Assembly (NCBI GenBank): GCA_947502265.1
Contig: CANMZB010000012.1
Location: 1-64,000 of the forward strand
DNA length: 64,000 nucleotides
Origin: an uncultured Sulfitobacter sp.
Lineage (GTDB): Bacteria; Pseudomonadota; Alphaproteobacteria; Rhodobacterales; Rhodobacteraceae
Direction: 5' to 3'
The position numbers and the translations under genes were made by a program. The notes under the pieces are model-generated. The model had not been told where the DNA came from, did not search any database, and was given only the letters and a program-made list of their open reading frames with translations. Positions 1-9,608 of this stretch are shown piece by piece; position 1 is the stretch's first letter; each line of letters opens with the position of its first letter.

Positions 1-169
1 GACCAGCTGCTCATACACAGCAGCTATCATCCTGGATCCATGAAGTGAATCCTTCATGGGATTTGTGCAACAAAGCCAGCAATTCGTAAAGGAAGGTTAC
101 TCACCATCAGCCTCAAACCAAAAGCGCGTTTAACTTGCTCTCAGCGAAGGTTTTAACTACGCTAAACTA
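1..169. other. Upstream region with two inverted repeats
   Basis: No gene is visible before the LysR start. Two short inverted repeats are readable. AGCTGCT at 5-11 pairs with AGCAGCT at 19-25. CCATGAAG at 38-45 pairs with CTTCATGG at 52-59. Neither is followed by a clear T-run, so calling them terminators of a gene left of the window would be a guess. Confidence 0.4.
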
Positions 170-1062
170 ATGAAGAACACGCTCCGTCATCTTAATGCGC
201 TTAGGGTTTTTGAAGCTGCGGCACGGCATTGTAATTTTGCTAAAGCGGCCAGTGAATTGAATGTCAGCCACAGCGTTGTCAGCCAGCACATCAAAAATCT
301 TGAGGCATGGTTCGGGACCGATCTTTTCATCAGGCATCGCAACCGGGTCGAGCTCAGTGAAAACGGGCGGGACTTGTTGCCGCAAGTCGCGAGCGGCCTT
401 CAAACGCTTACTGACGCCAGTGAAACCCTTTTGCGCAAAACCCGTTCTGGGGCCGTCGTGGTCAGCGCAGAACCTGCGATTGCGTCCTTGTGGCTGCGCA
501 AGCGGATCACTGAGTTTTGCAGTCTTTTCCGCGTATCGAAGTGGATTTAAGGCCAGCGTGGAGCCCCGCGCAGACCGGCGAAGGGCATGCGGATATCGCT
601 ATTCACTTCGAAACCAGAATGCCCGGAAGCGGGATTACCGAAGACCGCCTGTTTCCGATAGATGGCTTTCCCGCAGCATCTCCCTACCTCAATGCCCAAC
701 TCACATCTCAAAATGCCCATGTGGACTGGAGCAGCGCAACTCTCATTCACGACAATGGCAAAGAGACCTGGCACAAATGGTACGCGGCGCATGAGCCTCA
801 AAGCCTTGGCTGGAAAACTGGCAAGGTTTATTCCGACCTCTCACTCGCGATTGATGCCGCAATAGATGGTGAAGGCGTTATCCTCGCAGATAATATCTTA
901 TGCGAGCGCGAGTTATCATCGGGCCAGCTTGTCGCTGTGGATCAACGGACGATAAGGTGTATCTGGTACGAAATTGGCCTGGACAAAAACACGTCAGGAT
1001 CGTCCGCCCCGGCGTTCTTCAAGAATTGGTTATTGGAACAGGCTCAATATCTGCGGACCTAA
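170..1062 (+). pseudogene. LysR-family transcriptional regulator, frameshifted
   Basis: The first 126 codons (170-550) give a typical LysR winged-helix N-terminus (LNALRVFEAAARHCNFAKAA, then SVVSQHIKNLE), resembling the GcvA subgroup. The reading frame then ends early at 550. The C-terminal effector-binding half continues in another frame from about 517 to 1062 (FPRIEVDLRP, then HADIAIHFETR). Joined, the two parts give about 297 residues, the normal LysR length. A single-base indel near 510-525 explains the break. It may be a true inactivating mutation or a sequencing error. No target gene is obvious, because the neighbours to the right are a tRNA and creA. Confidence 0.8.
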
Positions 1063-1454
1063 ATTGTTGCGAGACTGCGCCGATCAGAAAAACGATAGGC
1101 TCAATTCTGAAAGCCAGTAACAGCCGAGACATCGCATCAAGCCAGCCTAATTTCAAAAAATGATGAATAGCGGCGTCGTCGAAAGTTTCGAGGGCTTAGA
1201 AACGCGCTCTATTTGTATCAAGATACTACGTCTCTGGTTTCAATTTTTGAATATCCACCTGACATCAATCAAATGTTGGAGCGGAGATGGTCCCTTGATA
1301 GAAGAAACTACAATATTTGAATGGCCGCTTTTCCAGACTGAAGAGATACAGCTGCAATTGCAGCGAAGGTCCGGTTTCCGCCCGTCACGACCTCTGATCA
1401 TGCTTTTGTCGCGATACGGTCAAAACGTAGCACCAACATTTACCCCCAAAATGC
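1063..1454. other. Gene-free stretch between LysR remnant and tRNA-fMet
   Basis: The sequence is relatively AT-rich. An open frame of 108 codons at 1160-1486 exists, but it has no recognisable domain, no good ribosome binding site, and it runs through the tRNA terminator. I see no supported gene here. Confidence 0.5.
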
Positions 1455-1475
1455 AAAAAACGCCCCGTGGGGCGC
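1455..1475 (-). terminator. Rho-independent terminator of tRNA-fMet
   Basis: Read on the minus strand, the perfect stem CGCCCC/GGGGCG (1461-1474) is followed directly by six T (1460-1455). It lies 28 bases past the tRNA 3' end, so it should end that transcript. Confidence 0.85.
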
Positions 1476-1502
1476 TAAAGCACTGATTTAACAGTAAAAA
1501 AT

Positions 1503-1579
<77 letters not shown>

Positions 1580-1861
1580 CCAATTCGTATGCACTACATA
1601 GGTCTGCCATTCAGGGAGTTCAAGCGGAAAAGTAATGGGAAATTCGATTTTTGACATTTTCTCAGTGCCGCCTCTGGCGATTGCGCGCGGCCATTTGGCG
1701 GCGGGCAAAAGAGGGGCGTTTTGCGACGCTCGTCCTATTTGGCGGATGTTGGGCAGGTTCTGCGTAAGCGCCCGTGGGGCGGGCGGATGATAAAGCATGT
1801 GAAGTTCCAAAAATCCCACCATCCCACGGGAACTTTTCGGCCGGTTCGTGTGTTCGGCTTT

Positions 1862-2332
1862 ATGATAAATCGCATCCTGGCCGCCGTCGCTCTCACATTC
1901 ACGCTCTGCGCCCCTGTGCGCGCGGAGGTGATCGGCAATGTGGATGTCGACTGGCTTGGCAACGATTTGATTATCGAGGCGTTGGATGACCCCAAGGTGA
2001 AGGGCGTGACCTGTCACATTACCTATTTCGAACGAGGCATTATCGACCGGTTGCAAAAAGGAAACTGGTTTGAGGATCCGTCGAACTCCTCGATCTCCTG
2101 CCGCCAGACCGGGCCTATCGAAGTTGGCGATATTGATACGGGTGAGGAGGGCGAGGAGGTCTTTACCCAAAGGCGCTCGATTATCTTCAAGTCCATCCGT
2201 GTAAAGCGGATATTCGACGAGGCGCACCAGACGCTGATCTATATCAGCCATGCGCGCGACGTTCAAAACGGCTCGGCCAAGATGTCGATGTCGACGGTGC
2301 CTCTTTATCAACCGGGGGCGGTCAGCCGTTGA
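1862..2332 (+). CDS. creA: CreA family protein
   Basis: This encodes a 156-residue exported protein. The first 20 residues form a signal peptide ending around APVRA. The mature part has the CreA sequence pattern (IGNVDVDWLGNDLIIEALDD, then VKGVTCHITYFERG, then ISCRQTGPI). CreA proteins are widespread small periplasmic proteins whose biochemical role is not established, despite the name 'catabolite regulation'. I chose the ATG at 1862 because the longer open frame would place unrelated residues before the signal peptide. The gene stands alone, with no operon partner. Confidence 0.85.
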   Translation: MINRILAAVALTFTLCAPVRAEVIGNVDVDWLGNDLIIEALDDPKVKGVTCHITYFERGIIDRLQKGNWFEDPSNSSISCRQTGPIEVGDIDTGEEGEEVFTQRRSIIFKSIRVKRIFDEAHQTLIYISHARDVQNGSAKMSMSTVPLYQPGAVSR

Positions 2333-2454
2333 GGTGCCTTGTAGTGTCCGGCATCGGCATCAGGTTGCGCAGACCGTGCGAGGGCTGTTGCCACGCCGTT
2401 CCAATCGGATAGCATGTGGTAAAACAAACCCCTTAATGCGGATCGGGCAGCAGC

Positions 2455-3597
2455 ATGCAACTTTCACGGCGAACCTTTGGATTGGGCCTTGGCGCTTTGG
2501 GCCTGTCGGCCTGTGGTGGCGGACTCACCTCGAACAAAAGCGGGCCTTCAACGGGGCTGCCTGCGGACCTGCGTCCGATGCCGAACGCAGCCTATGATGC
2601 GTGGGTTGCAGCCTTTAAAACCCGTGCACAAAGCCGTGGCATAACGCCCGCCACCCTTGGGGCTGCTTTTCGCGGCACTGGGTATTTGCCCGGTTGTGTC
2701 AAGCGTGACCGCAACCAGACCGAATTCAAACGCACACTCGAAGATTACCTCTCGATAGCCGCCTCGGACGAACGGGTGAGCAAGGGCCGTGCTGCCTTTG
2801 CCCGCCAGCGCGGGACGCTGGCCGCGCTTGAGCAGCGCTATGGCGTGGATGCGGAAATCATCTGTGCCGTCTGGGGGCTGGAGAGCTTTTTCGGGGAGCG
2901 GCGCGGGGATGTACCGGTGATCTCTGCCACATCGACGCTGGCCTTTGACGGACGTCGCGGCGCGTTCTTTGAAAAGCAGCTGATCGCGGCGCTGAAAATC
3001 CTCCAGAACGGCGATATCAGCCCCGCGCGGATGACCGGAAGCTGGGCCGGAGCGATGGGTCACACACAGTTTATTCCCACCTCTTATCAGGCGTTTGCCG
3101 TTGACTATAACGGCGACGGTCGGCGCGATATCTGGTCGGAAGACCCCACAGATGCGCTGGCATCCACTGCGGCCTATCTGCAACGCAACGGCTGGTCACG
3201 CGGCGTCAGATGGGGCGGTGAAGTGGGCAATGACGCGCCACAGGGCAACATCCTACAGCCACAGCCCGGCGGCCCGCGCTTTGCCGTCACAAGCAATTTC
3301 AGCGTGATAAAGCGATATAATAATTCGGATGCCTATGCCATCGGCGTGGGACATCTGGCCGACCGTATCGGCGGCGCCGGTCCGCTGCGCGCCAGTTTCC
3401 CGCCGGACGTCAACGGGTTGACCAAGGATGACCGCATCGCGCTGCAAAAGCGTTTGACCGCGCGCGGTTTTGATACGGACGGCAACGATGGCGTGATCGG
3501 TCCCAACAGCGAAGCGGCGATCCGCGCTTATCAGCACAGCAAAGGCATGGCCACAACCGGCACGCCTTCGCCGGATTTGCTGCGCAGTCTGGGGTAG
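2455..3597 (+). CDS. Lytic murein transglycosylase (MltB-like, SLT_2) with peptidoglycan-binding domain
   Basis: This is a 380-residue envelope enzyme that cleaves the MurNAc-GlcNAc bond of peptidoglycan to give anhydro-MurNAc ends. The N-terminus has twin arginines (SRRTFGLG) followed by a lipobox (LSAC), so it is probably a lipoprotein. The catalytic SLT_2 domain spans roughly residues 40-310 and includes WGLESFFGERRG with the expected catalytic glutamate. A peptidoglycan_binding_1 domain fills the last 60 residues (LQKRLTARGFDTDG, then VIGPNSEAAIRAYQ). Length and domain order match alphaproteobacterial MltB-like enzymes. It appears monocistronic. Confidence 0.9.
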   Translation: MQLSRRTFGLGLGALGLSACGGGLTSNKSGPSTGLPADLRPMPNAAYDAWVAAFKTRAQSRGITPATLGAAFRGTGYLPGCVKRDRNQTEFKRTLEDYLSIAASDERVSKGRAAFARQRGTLAALEQRYGVDAEIICAVWGLESFFGERRGDVPVISATSTLAFDGRRGAFFEKQLIAALKILQNGDISPARMTGSWAGAMGHTQFIPTSYQAFAVDYNGDGRRDIWSEDPTDALASTAAYLQRNGWSRGVRWGGEVGNDAPQGNILQPQPGGPRFAVTSNFSVIKRYNNSDAYAIGVGHLADRIGGAGPLRASFPPDVNGLTKDDRIALQKRLTARGFDTDGNDGVIGPNSEAAIRAYQHSKGMATTGTPSPDLLRSLG

Positions 3598-3870
3598 GGG
3601 GCGTATCCGGCTGTCATTGGAGTGATCAGCGTAATAACATGGCTGCCCCGCAAGATACGCACCAGCCAGCCGGACGCTACATCACTCAGCAGATCGCCCC
3701 TGCTTCGATCTGTATCATATTTCGATCATATTCGCAGCGTCCTCCGGAACCCACAGGTTTTCTGCGGTGCGGATGTGGCGAGGCAGTGCTGCACAACTCT
3801 GAGCATCAGCGATTCATATCGTGAATTTACGTGCTTCAGGGCAGCCGCAAATTATATCTTATTACGAACC
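3598..3870. other. Gene-free stretch after the transglycosylase
   Basis: Short open frames are present on both strands, but none resembles a known protein or has a convincing ribosome binding site. Base composition drifts to AT-rich toward the decayed phosphoesterase that follows. Confidence 0.4.
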
Positions 3871-4825
3871 TTATTGTGGTGCGCTCAACACATTGACGAG
3901 CTTGATCCCGTTGTTTGTATCGTCATCAAACCGATACGCAAGAAGTGGCCCGTCTTTGCCTGCCGAGTAGTCTAAACAAAGAGCATTTTTGATTGACGGA
4001 CTGGTGTTCCTGTAAGCCAGTAATGCCCAAAAAAGACGGGCTTCGCGTTTTCCGGATAAGTGGTTTGCTGGATTTTTGCTGGTATCTCCGACCTGGGCAA
4101 CCTGTCTGGCTCTGGAACTGACATGGCGATATCTGGCCACTATCTTGCTCTGTCGGACCACCATTTGACTCGGATGTCATATCTTTGAGTGCCGTCCTTG
4201 TCCAAAAAAGAGAAGCCCTCTGGCAGTGCAATCTCTGGACCTATGGTAACGGTTTCAGCCGACCCGAAGAGCGCATTGGTTTCGTTTGCTGCGTCGATGA
4301 ATTGATCCTGTGACAGGATGCCATTCGTGGAAATATCTGCAGGCTTTGCAATGGCAGGCCCACTCCAGCAAGCATGCACCGCGCGAAATCTCTCGAACTC
4401 TCTATATAGGGGCAGTGAACGCATCCATGAAACCGCCTTTGTGGCAGCAGAACTGCCCACCGGGTGTTCTTCTAGAAAGCTAGCATGTTGGCGGATGGTT
4501 TTCTCAGAATGTGATCTGAGTGGTTGCCCTGTTTCTGGGTGCTTCGTGCGGAAATGAATGGCGTTCAACTCATGGTTTCCCATGACGGCATGTGCTTTAC
4601 CTCGATCAATCCAGTCGCGAACTGTTGAAATGACCTTTGCATTTTTCGGCCTCGATCAATGAAGTCGCCCAGGAAGACAATCTCCTGTTCTGGATGACTG
4701 CTTGTCCAACCAGAAACTCCTTTCTTCCAGCCTAAGTGCGCCAACAGATCGTGAAGCTTGTCGGCTTGTCCGTGAATGTCAGGAATTATCAGGTATTGAA
4801 TCGCGTTATCCTCTATGTTTTGGCG
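3871..4825 (-). pseudogene. Decayed metallophosphoesterase (PPP-type Ser/Thr phosphatase family)
   Basis: The hallmark motifs are all readable on the minus strand but not in one frame. IIPDIHGQADKLHDLL lies near 4790-4745 and GDFIDRG near 4660. A one-base loss then shifts the frame, and VISTVRDWIDRGKAHAVMGNHE continues to about 4570. The frame runs to an in-frame TAG at 4142-4140 just after WWSDRAR. Beyond it, PENAKPVFFGHYWLTGTP is in the same frame. A second shift near 3990 is needed to reach LDYSAGKDGPLLAYRFDDD, which ends at 3871. DxHG, GDxxDRG and GNHE are the metal-binding motifs of PPP phosphoesterases. Three separate lesions make a sequencing error an unlikely explanation. The exact start is uncertain. 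Confidence 0.85.
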
Positions 4826-5028
4826 GCAAGGGTTTCATCTAAGTATACGCCTTTTAACGCTTCAACATGCCATCGCTTCAGATCGGAAAAGCCGTGTCAG
4901 AAAAGGGTCGGCTAGAGGATTGCATTGAACACGTCTTGAGTTTCCTGCCAAGTCCTTGAAGTGTATGGAACTACAGAACTTTCATTCCCTTTTAGGTGCT
5001 TAGACGGAATTTCATGTCAAAAAAGAAA
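4826..5028. other. Intergenic sequence between phosphoesterase remnant and tRNA-Thr
   Basis: I see no gene here. Just past the tRNA 3' end on the minus strand there is a T-run (5025-5020) inside a weak ATTTC/GAAAT inverted repeat, which may act as a poor terminator. Confidence 0.35.
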
Positions 5029-5103
5029 TGGTGCTGTGAGAGAGGATTGAACTCTCGACCTCACCCTTACCAAGGGTGTGCTCTACCACTGAGCTACCAC
5101 AGC
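5029..5103 (-). tRNA. tRNA-Thr (GGT)
   Basis: This is a 75-nt cloverleaf with encoded CCA (5031-5029). The anticodon loop is TTGGTAA, with GGT at 5071-5069, flanked by the stem CACCC/GGGTG. The acceptor stem GCTGTGG pairs with the 3' strand, and the T-loop TTCAATC is normal. It decodes ACC/ACT threonine codons. Confidence 0.95.
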
Positions 5104-5172
5104 ATCCTGTTTTCCAGATAGCTACTCCGAGCGTTGGCCCGATGCAAGCGGGCCCTGGAGAGGCCCTTTAGT

Positions 5173-5240
5173 TTCCGCCGCTTGATCCCGCAGAGCCACC
5201 CCTTACCAAGGGGAGAGCTTTGCCGCTGAGTCACAGCAGC
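5173..5240 (-). pseudogene. Degenerate tRNA-Thr(GGT)-like remnant
   Basis: About 70 bases upstream of the tRNA-Thr on the same strand is a second tRNA-like element. The anticodon arm is preserved (CCCC-TTGGTAA-GGGG, anticodon GGT). The acceptor strands GCTGCTG and AAGCGGC still pair at six of seven positions. The D-stem is broken, the T-arm is shortened to about 14 bases with no TTCAA loop, and no CCA is encoded. I read it as a decayed duplicate of tRNA-Thr. A processed short tRNA-like RNA is possible but unsupported. Confidence 0.5.
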
Positions 5241-5337
5241 GCCAGTGGAGCGCTGATTAGCTTCATTTCTCCCCCCGCGCAACCCTTATTCCGCGCGTAA
5301 TCTGGACCCCGCCTGACACCTGCGCTAGACAGGGGGC

Positions 5338-5520
5338 ATGGCAGATCATTCGTCCCCACAGACGCCCGCCCAAAAGGCAAAGGCAGAACAGGCTGCGCGC
5401 CGCGATGCGCGGCTGAAACAGGCGCTTAAGGCGAATATGACACGGCGCAAAACCCAGGCACGCGCCCGGGCGGATGCACCAACAGGCAAAGCGCAAGATG
5501 CGCAAGACAAGGAAACTTAA
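5338..5520 (+). CDS. Small highly charged hypothetical protein upstream of murA
   Basis: This encodes a 60-residue protein rich in Lys, Arg, Ala and Gln, with no membrane segment or signal peptide. Its middle (QKAKAEQAARRDARLKQALK) is predicted helical. It ends 3 bases before the murA start, which suggests co-transcription and coupling. Position and composition resemble short uncharacterised proteins next to murA in other Rhodobacteraceae, but that is from memory, not alignment. No function can be assigned. Confidence 0.6.
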   Translation: MADHSSPQTPAQKAKAEQAARRDARLKQALKANMTRRKTQARARADAPTGKAQDAQDKET

Positions 5521-5523
5521 CGC

Positions 5524-6795
5524 ATGGATGCAATTCTGGTACGCGGCGGTCGCCCGCTCAACGGGCAGATCCCGATCGCGGGCGCGAAAAACGCCTGTCT
5601 GACGCTTATGCCCGCCACCTTGCTCAGCGAGGAACCGCTGACGCTGACCAATGCGCCGCGCCTGTCGGACATCCGCACCATGACGCAGCTGCTCCAGTCG
5701 CTGGGCGCAGAGGTAACGTCACTGCAAGAGGGCCGCGTGATCTCGATGTCCTCGCACGGAGCGATCAACACGCGCGCCGATTATGACATCGTGCGCAAGA
5801 TGCGCGCGTCCAACCTGGTGCTGGGACCGTTGCTGGCGCGTGAAGGCCACGCCGAGGTATCCTTGCCCGGCGGCTGTGCCATCGGCGCGCGGCCCATGGA
5901 TATCCATACCGACGGCCTTGGCCTGATGGGGGCGCAAATCGACCTGCGCGACGGATATCTTTACGCCAAGGCGGTAGGCGGGCGGCTGAAGGGGGCGGTG
6001 ATTGATTTCCCCTTTGCCTCTGTGGGCGCGACTGAAAACATCATGATGGCCGCGACGCTGGCCAAAGGCACGACCGTCATCAACAATGCCGCGCGCGAGC
6101 CGGAAATCGTTGATCTGGCGGATTGCCTGCGCCGCATGGGCGCACAGATCGACGGGGACGGCACCGCCTCCATCACAATTCAGGGCGTTGACCGTCTCGG
6201 TGCTGCGACGCACCCTGTTGTCGCTGACCGGATCGAACTGGGCACCTATATGCTGGCCCCTGCCATTTGTGGCGGCGAAGTCGAGCTTTTGGGTGGCCGG
6301 ATCAACCTGATCAGCGCGTTTTGTGAAAAGCTGGATGCGGCAGGGATCGACGTGACCGAAACCGACAAGGGCCTTAAGGTCAAGCGCCGCACCGCGCGCG
6401 CATCCGCCGTGGATGTCACAACCGCACCGTTCCCCGGATTTCCCACCGATCTTCAGGCTCAGATGATGGCGCTGTTGTGTACCGCGAGCGGCACCTCGGT
6501 CCTCGAAGAAACGATCTTCGAGAACCGCTTTATGCACGCCCCCGAATTGATCCGCATGGGCGCCAAAATCGAAGTGCATGGCGGCAAGGCAAGCGTCACA
6601 GGGGTCGAGCGGCTGAAGGGCGCGCCGGTGATGGCTACGGATCTGCGCGCCTCCGTCTCGCTGATTCTGGCAGGGCTGGCGGCTGAAGGCGAAACCAAAG
6701 TCTCCCGCGTCTATCACCTGGATCGCGGCTATGAACATGTCGTGGAGAAACTCTCCACTGTGGGTGCAGATATTGAACGGGTTACAGACCAATGA
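5524..6795 (+). CDS. murA: UDP-N-acetylglucosamine 1-carboxyvinyltransferase
   Basis: MurA transfers enolpyruvate from PEP to UDP-GlcNAc, the first committed step of peptidoglycan synthesis, in the cytoplasm. The 423 residues match the family length. Lys22 and Asn23 ([10 protein letters not shown]) are the conserved substrate-binding pair. Cys118 in [15 protein letters not shown] is the catalytic cysteine modified by fosfomycin, so the enzyme is predicted to be the fosfomycin-sensitive type. The stop overlaps the next start by four bases (ATGA), which indicates translational coupling to the DUF2948 gene. Confidence 0.97.
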   Translation: MDAILVRGGRPLNGQIPIAGAKNACLTLMPATLLSEEPLTLTNAPRLSDIRTMTQLLQSLGAEVTSLQEGRVISMSSHGAINTRADYDIVRKMRASNLVLGPLLAREGHAEVSLPGGCAIGARPMDIHTDGLGLMGAQIDLRDGYLYAKAVGGRLKGAVIDFPFASVGATENIMMAATLAKGTTVINNAAREPEIVDLADCLRRMGAQIDGDGTASITIQGVDRLGAATHPVVADRIELGTYMLAPAICGGEVELLGGRINLISAFCEKLDAAGIDVTETDKGLKVKRRTARASAVDVTTAPFPGFPTDLQAQMMALLCTASGTSVLEETIFENRFMHAPELIRMGAKIEVHGGKASVTGVERLKGAPVMATDLRASVSLILAGLAAEGETKVSRVYHLDRGYEHVVEKLSTVGADIERVTDQ

Positions 6796-7262
6796 GCGAC
6801 GATGCAAAATTCGAAGACGGGCGCGAGGCACCGCTTAACCTTGGCGCGCTCGATACCGATGATCTGGCGGTTATCGCTGCCTTGACGCAAGACGCGGTTT
6901 TCCCCGCTTCTGAAATGCGGTGGGAACGCCGCGCCGCGCGTTTTGCGCTGCTTCTCAACCGTGTAAGATGGGAAGATGCGGGCAAGGGCAGGCATGCTCC
7001 CGAACGGGTGCAATCTGTCCTGATGTTCTCGAATGTGCAGGCGGTCGCCTCGCAAGGGGTGAGCAAGGGCGATCCCGATACGGTCCTGTCGCTGCTCGGC
7101 CTCCAATTCGACCCGACAGAGGCACCTTCCGGCACGCTCACGCTGACACTTGCGGGGGATGGCGCGATGCGTCTCACCGTAGAGGCGCTGGAAGTCACGC
7201 TAAAAGACGTCACACGACCCTATGTGGCCCCCTCGCGCAAACTGCCGCATCATCCCGATTAA
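6792..7262 (+). CDS. DUF2948 family protein
   Basis: This is a 156-residue cytoplasmic protein of the alphaproteobacterial DUF2948 family, recognised by the N-terminal stretch [18 protein letters not shown] and the central [19 protein letters not shown]. It has no signal peptide or membrane helix. It is coupled to murA by a 4-base overlap and followed by hisD, the usual neighbourhood in Rhodobacteraceae. The function is unknown. The constant position beside murA suggests shared expression rather than a proven role in cell-wall synthesis. Confidence 0.85.
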   Translation: MSDDAKFEDGREAPLNLGALDTDDLAVIAALTQDAVFPASEMRWERRAARFALLLNRVRWEDAGKGRHAPERVQSVLMFSNVQAVASQGVSKGDPDTVLSLLGLQFDPTEAPSGTLTLTLAGDGAMRLTVEALEVTLKDVTRPYVAPSRKLPHHPD

Positions 7263-7375
7263 AGCACTTACCGCCTGCTTTTTTGTGCCTGAAATACGCA
7301 AATCCTGCCCGCACTGCGCGCGCTACTGTGCTGTTACCGCGCGCCCCCACATCCCAGCCAAAGACGGAACCGCCC

Positions 7376-8677
7376 ATGCCTGTTTTCCTTGATGCTGCCG
7401 CCCCCGATTTCGAAACCGCCTTTACCACGCTTTTGAATGCCAAGCGGGAAGACAGCCCCGATGTGGATCAGACCGTGGCAGAGATTATTGCGGATGTGCG
7501 CGCGCGCGGCGATCAGGCGGTGATTGATCTCACAACCAAATTCGACCGGATCGCGTTAACGCCGGACCGGTTGCGTATCTCTGCCGGGGAAATCGCGAAA
7601 GCGATGGAGGATGTTTCCCCCGAAGACCGTACAGCCCTTGAGCTGGCCGCCGCGCGCATCCGTGCCTATCATGAACGCCAGCTGCCCGAAGATGCGCAAT
7701 GGACGGACGAGACGGGGGCGACCCTTGGCTGGCGCTGGTCGGCGGTTTCGGCGGCGGGTCTCTATGTGCCGGGCGGTCTGGCGTCCTATCCATCTTCGGT
7801 GCTGATGAACGCCATTCCGGCCAAGGTCGCAGGCGTCAAGCGTCTTGCCATGGTTGTGCCCACCCCCGATGGCATTCTCAATCCGCTGGTGCTTCTGGCT
7901 GCGCATATTTCGGGTGTCGATGAGATCTATCGCATCGGCGGCGCGCAGGCGGTGGCGGCTCTTGCCTATGGCACCGACACAATTGCGCCAGTCGATAAAA
8001 TCACCGGCCCCGGCAACGCCTTCGTCGCGGCGGCCAAACGGCGGGTGTTTGGCAAGGTCGGCATCGACATGATCGCAGGCCCCTCCGAGATTCTCGTTGT
8101 CGCGGACGCTGACAACGATCCCGACTGGATCGCGCTCGATCTGCTCAGCCAGGCCGAGCACGACGAGAGCGCTCAATCCATCCTCATCACCACCGATGCG
8201 CCCTTTGGCAAAGCCGTGGCGCAGGCGGTTGAAAAGCGGCTCGAAACGCTGCAACGCGCCGCTATCGCAGGCCCCTCATGGCGTGATTACGGGGCAATCA
8301 TCACCGTGCCGGATCTGGAAACGGCGGCACAGCTGGCAGACCGGATCGCGCCCGAACACCTTGAGCTTTGTGTCGCAGACCCCGAAGCATTGAGCGCACA
8401 GATCACCCACGCAGGCGCGATTTTTCTGGGTCAGTGGACGCCTGAAGCCATCGGCGATTATGTCGGGGGACCGAACCATGTGCTGCCCACCGCCCGCTCT
8501 GCGCGGTTTTCCTCCGGCCTATCGGTTCTTGATTTCATGAAGCGCACTACGCTGGCGCACATGACGCCCGATGCCTTGCGCGCCATCGGTCCCGCCGCCG
8601 AACGGCTCGCCACATCCGAGAGCCTTGAGGCGCATGGCCTTTCGATCACAGCCCGTTTGCGCAAGCTTAACGATTGA
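7376..8677 (+). CDS. hisD: Histidinol dehydrogenase
   Basis: HisD oxidises L-histidinol to L-histidine in two NAD-dependent steps, the last reactions of histidine biosynthesis. The 433 residues match the family. Signature segments are GPGNAFVAAAKRRVFG, GPSEILVVAD, LSQAEHDESAQSIL, the catalytic APEHLEL, and GPNHVLPTARSARFSSGLSV. The ATG at 7376 was chosen because the upstream in-frame extension is not HisD-like. It is separated from DUF2948 by 113 bases, so it may have its own promoter. Confidence 0.96.
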   Translation: MPVFLDAAAPDFETAFTTLLNAKREDSPDVDQTVAEIIADVRARGDQAVIDLTTKFDRIALTPDRLRISAGEIAKAMEDVSPEDRTALELAAARIRAYHERQLPEDAQWTDETGATLGWRWSAVSAAGLYVPGGLASYPSSVLMNAIPAKVAGVKRLAMVVPTPDGILNPLVLLAAHISGVDEIYRIGGAQAVAALAYGTDTIAPVDKITGPGNAFVAAAKRRVFGKVGIDMIAGPSEILVVADADNDPDWIALDLLSQAEHDESAQSILITTDAPFGKAVAQAVEKRLETLQRAAIAGPSWRDYGAIITVPDLETAAQLADRIAPEHLELCVADPEALSAQITHAGAIFLGQWTPEAIGDYVGGPNHVLPTARSARFSSGLSVLDFMKRTTLAHMTPDALRAIGPAAERLATSESLEAHGLSITARLRKLND

Positions 8678-8765
8678 AAAATATGCTCACCCAAAGTGGG
8701 GTGCAATGTTACGATGCGTCAAAAGCCCCCGTCAGAGGGTTTAACCCTAGCAAGGTATCGTGCAG

Positions 8766-9608
8766 ATGAATCAGGAAATCCAACGGTTTCTCAAACGCTT
8801 GCGGCTTGGTCGCACGATTGAAAGCTATCCCGTCACGGTAACGACGGCGCAGATCGAAGGCCAGCAGGTTCACTTTTGCACCAACATGGAAAAGGACCCG
8901 ATCCAGCGCAAACAGCGCAAAGGCGTCTTTTACGAAATGCACGAATTGCAGGAACTGGCCAAACATTTCCCCAAGGGCGGCACCTTTGTCGATATCGGTG
9001 CCAATGTGGGCAATCACTCGCTTTTTGCGGCGATGTTCATGGGGGCCGACAGGATTATCCCGTTCGAGCCGAACCCGCGCGCCTACCGTCTGTATCTCCA
9101 GAACATGCTGATCAACGGTCAAACCGACAAGGTGGATTTTACCAAGCTGGGCTGCGGCCTGTCCGATGCAGAGGCCGACGGTTTCGGCATGCAGCCCAAA
9201 AAACGTAATCTTGGCGGGGCCAGAATGATCCGCACGGGGGGGGATTTGCAGATTTTCCGCGCCGACAGCCTGCTGGCGGATGAAACTCCCGACATGATCA
9301 AGATCGACGTCGAGGGGATGGAGTTGAGCGTGCTGCGCGGGCTTTCCGGCCTGCTGGAACGGTGCAGCCCGGTGATCCAGATCGAAGTGGATATCGAGAA
9401 CGACGAGGGTTTTCAGGCATGGCTGGCCGGGTCGGGATACGAGGTCGTGGAGACGATCAAACGCTACCGCCAGAACCTGAACTATTTGCTGGTGCATCCA
9501 CAGGCTGCGGTAAAGCCCGAAACCGGCACCGCGAAAAAGTCCGCGACACCAAAGAAAGGCACGCCTAAGGCCAAAAGACCGTCCAAGGCGCTGGCCAGCG
9601 CGAAATAG
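8766..9608 (+). CDS. FkbM family methyltransferase with basic Lys/Ala/Pro tail
   Basis: This is a 280-residue class I SAM-dependent methyltransferase of the FkbM type. The SAM-binding motif I is GGTFVDIGANVGNHSLFAA (about residues 75-95). The conserved IPFEPNPRAYRLY and MIKIDVEGMELSVLRGL segments follow. FkbM enzymes methylate hydroxyls of sugars or polyketides, and the substrate here is unknown. The last 35 residues are a repetitive Lys/Pro/Ala/Thr tail (KKSATPKKGTPKAKRPSKA) like the tails of histone-H1-type proteins, which is unusual for the family. A GTG at 8760 is an alternative start. It sits between hisD and the UPF0262 gene, which are usually closer together. Confidence 0.85.
   Translation: MNQEIQRFLKRLRLGRTIESYPVTVTTAQIEGQQVHFCTNMEKDPIQRKQRKGVFYEMHELQELAKHFPKGGTFVDIGANVGNHSLFAAMFMGADRIIPFEPNPRAYRLYLQNMLINGQTDKVDFTKLGCGLSDAEADGFGMQPKKRNLGGARMIRTGGDLQIFRADSLLADETPDMIKIDVEGMELSVLRGLSGLLERCSPVIQIEVDIENDEGFQAWLAGSGYEVVETIKRYRQNLNYLLVHPQAAVKPETGTAKKSATPKKGTPKAKRPSKALASAK

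Noticed and set aside
1160..1486. 108-codon open frame on the plus strand
   Set aside because: No domain, no good ribosome binding site, and it runs through the terminator of the minus-strand tRNA-fMet.
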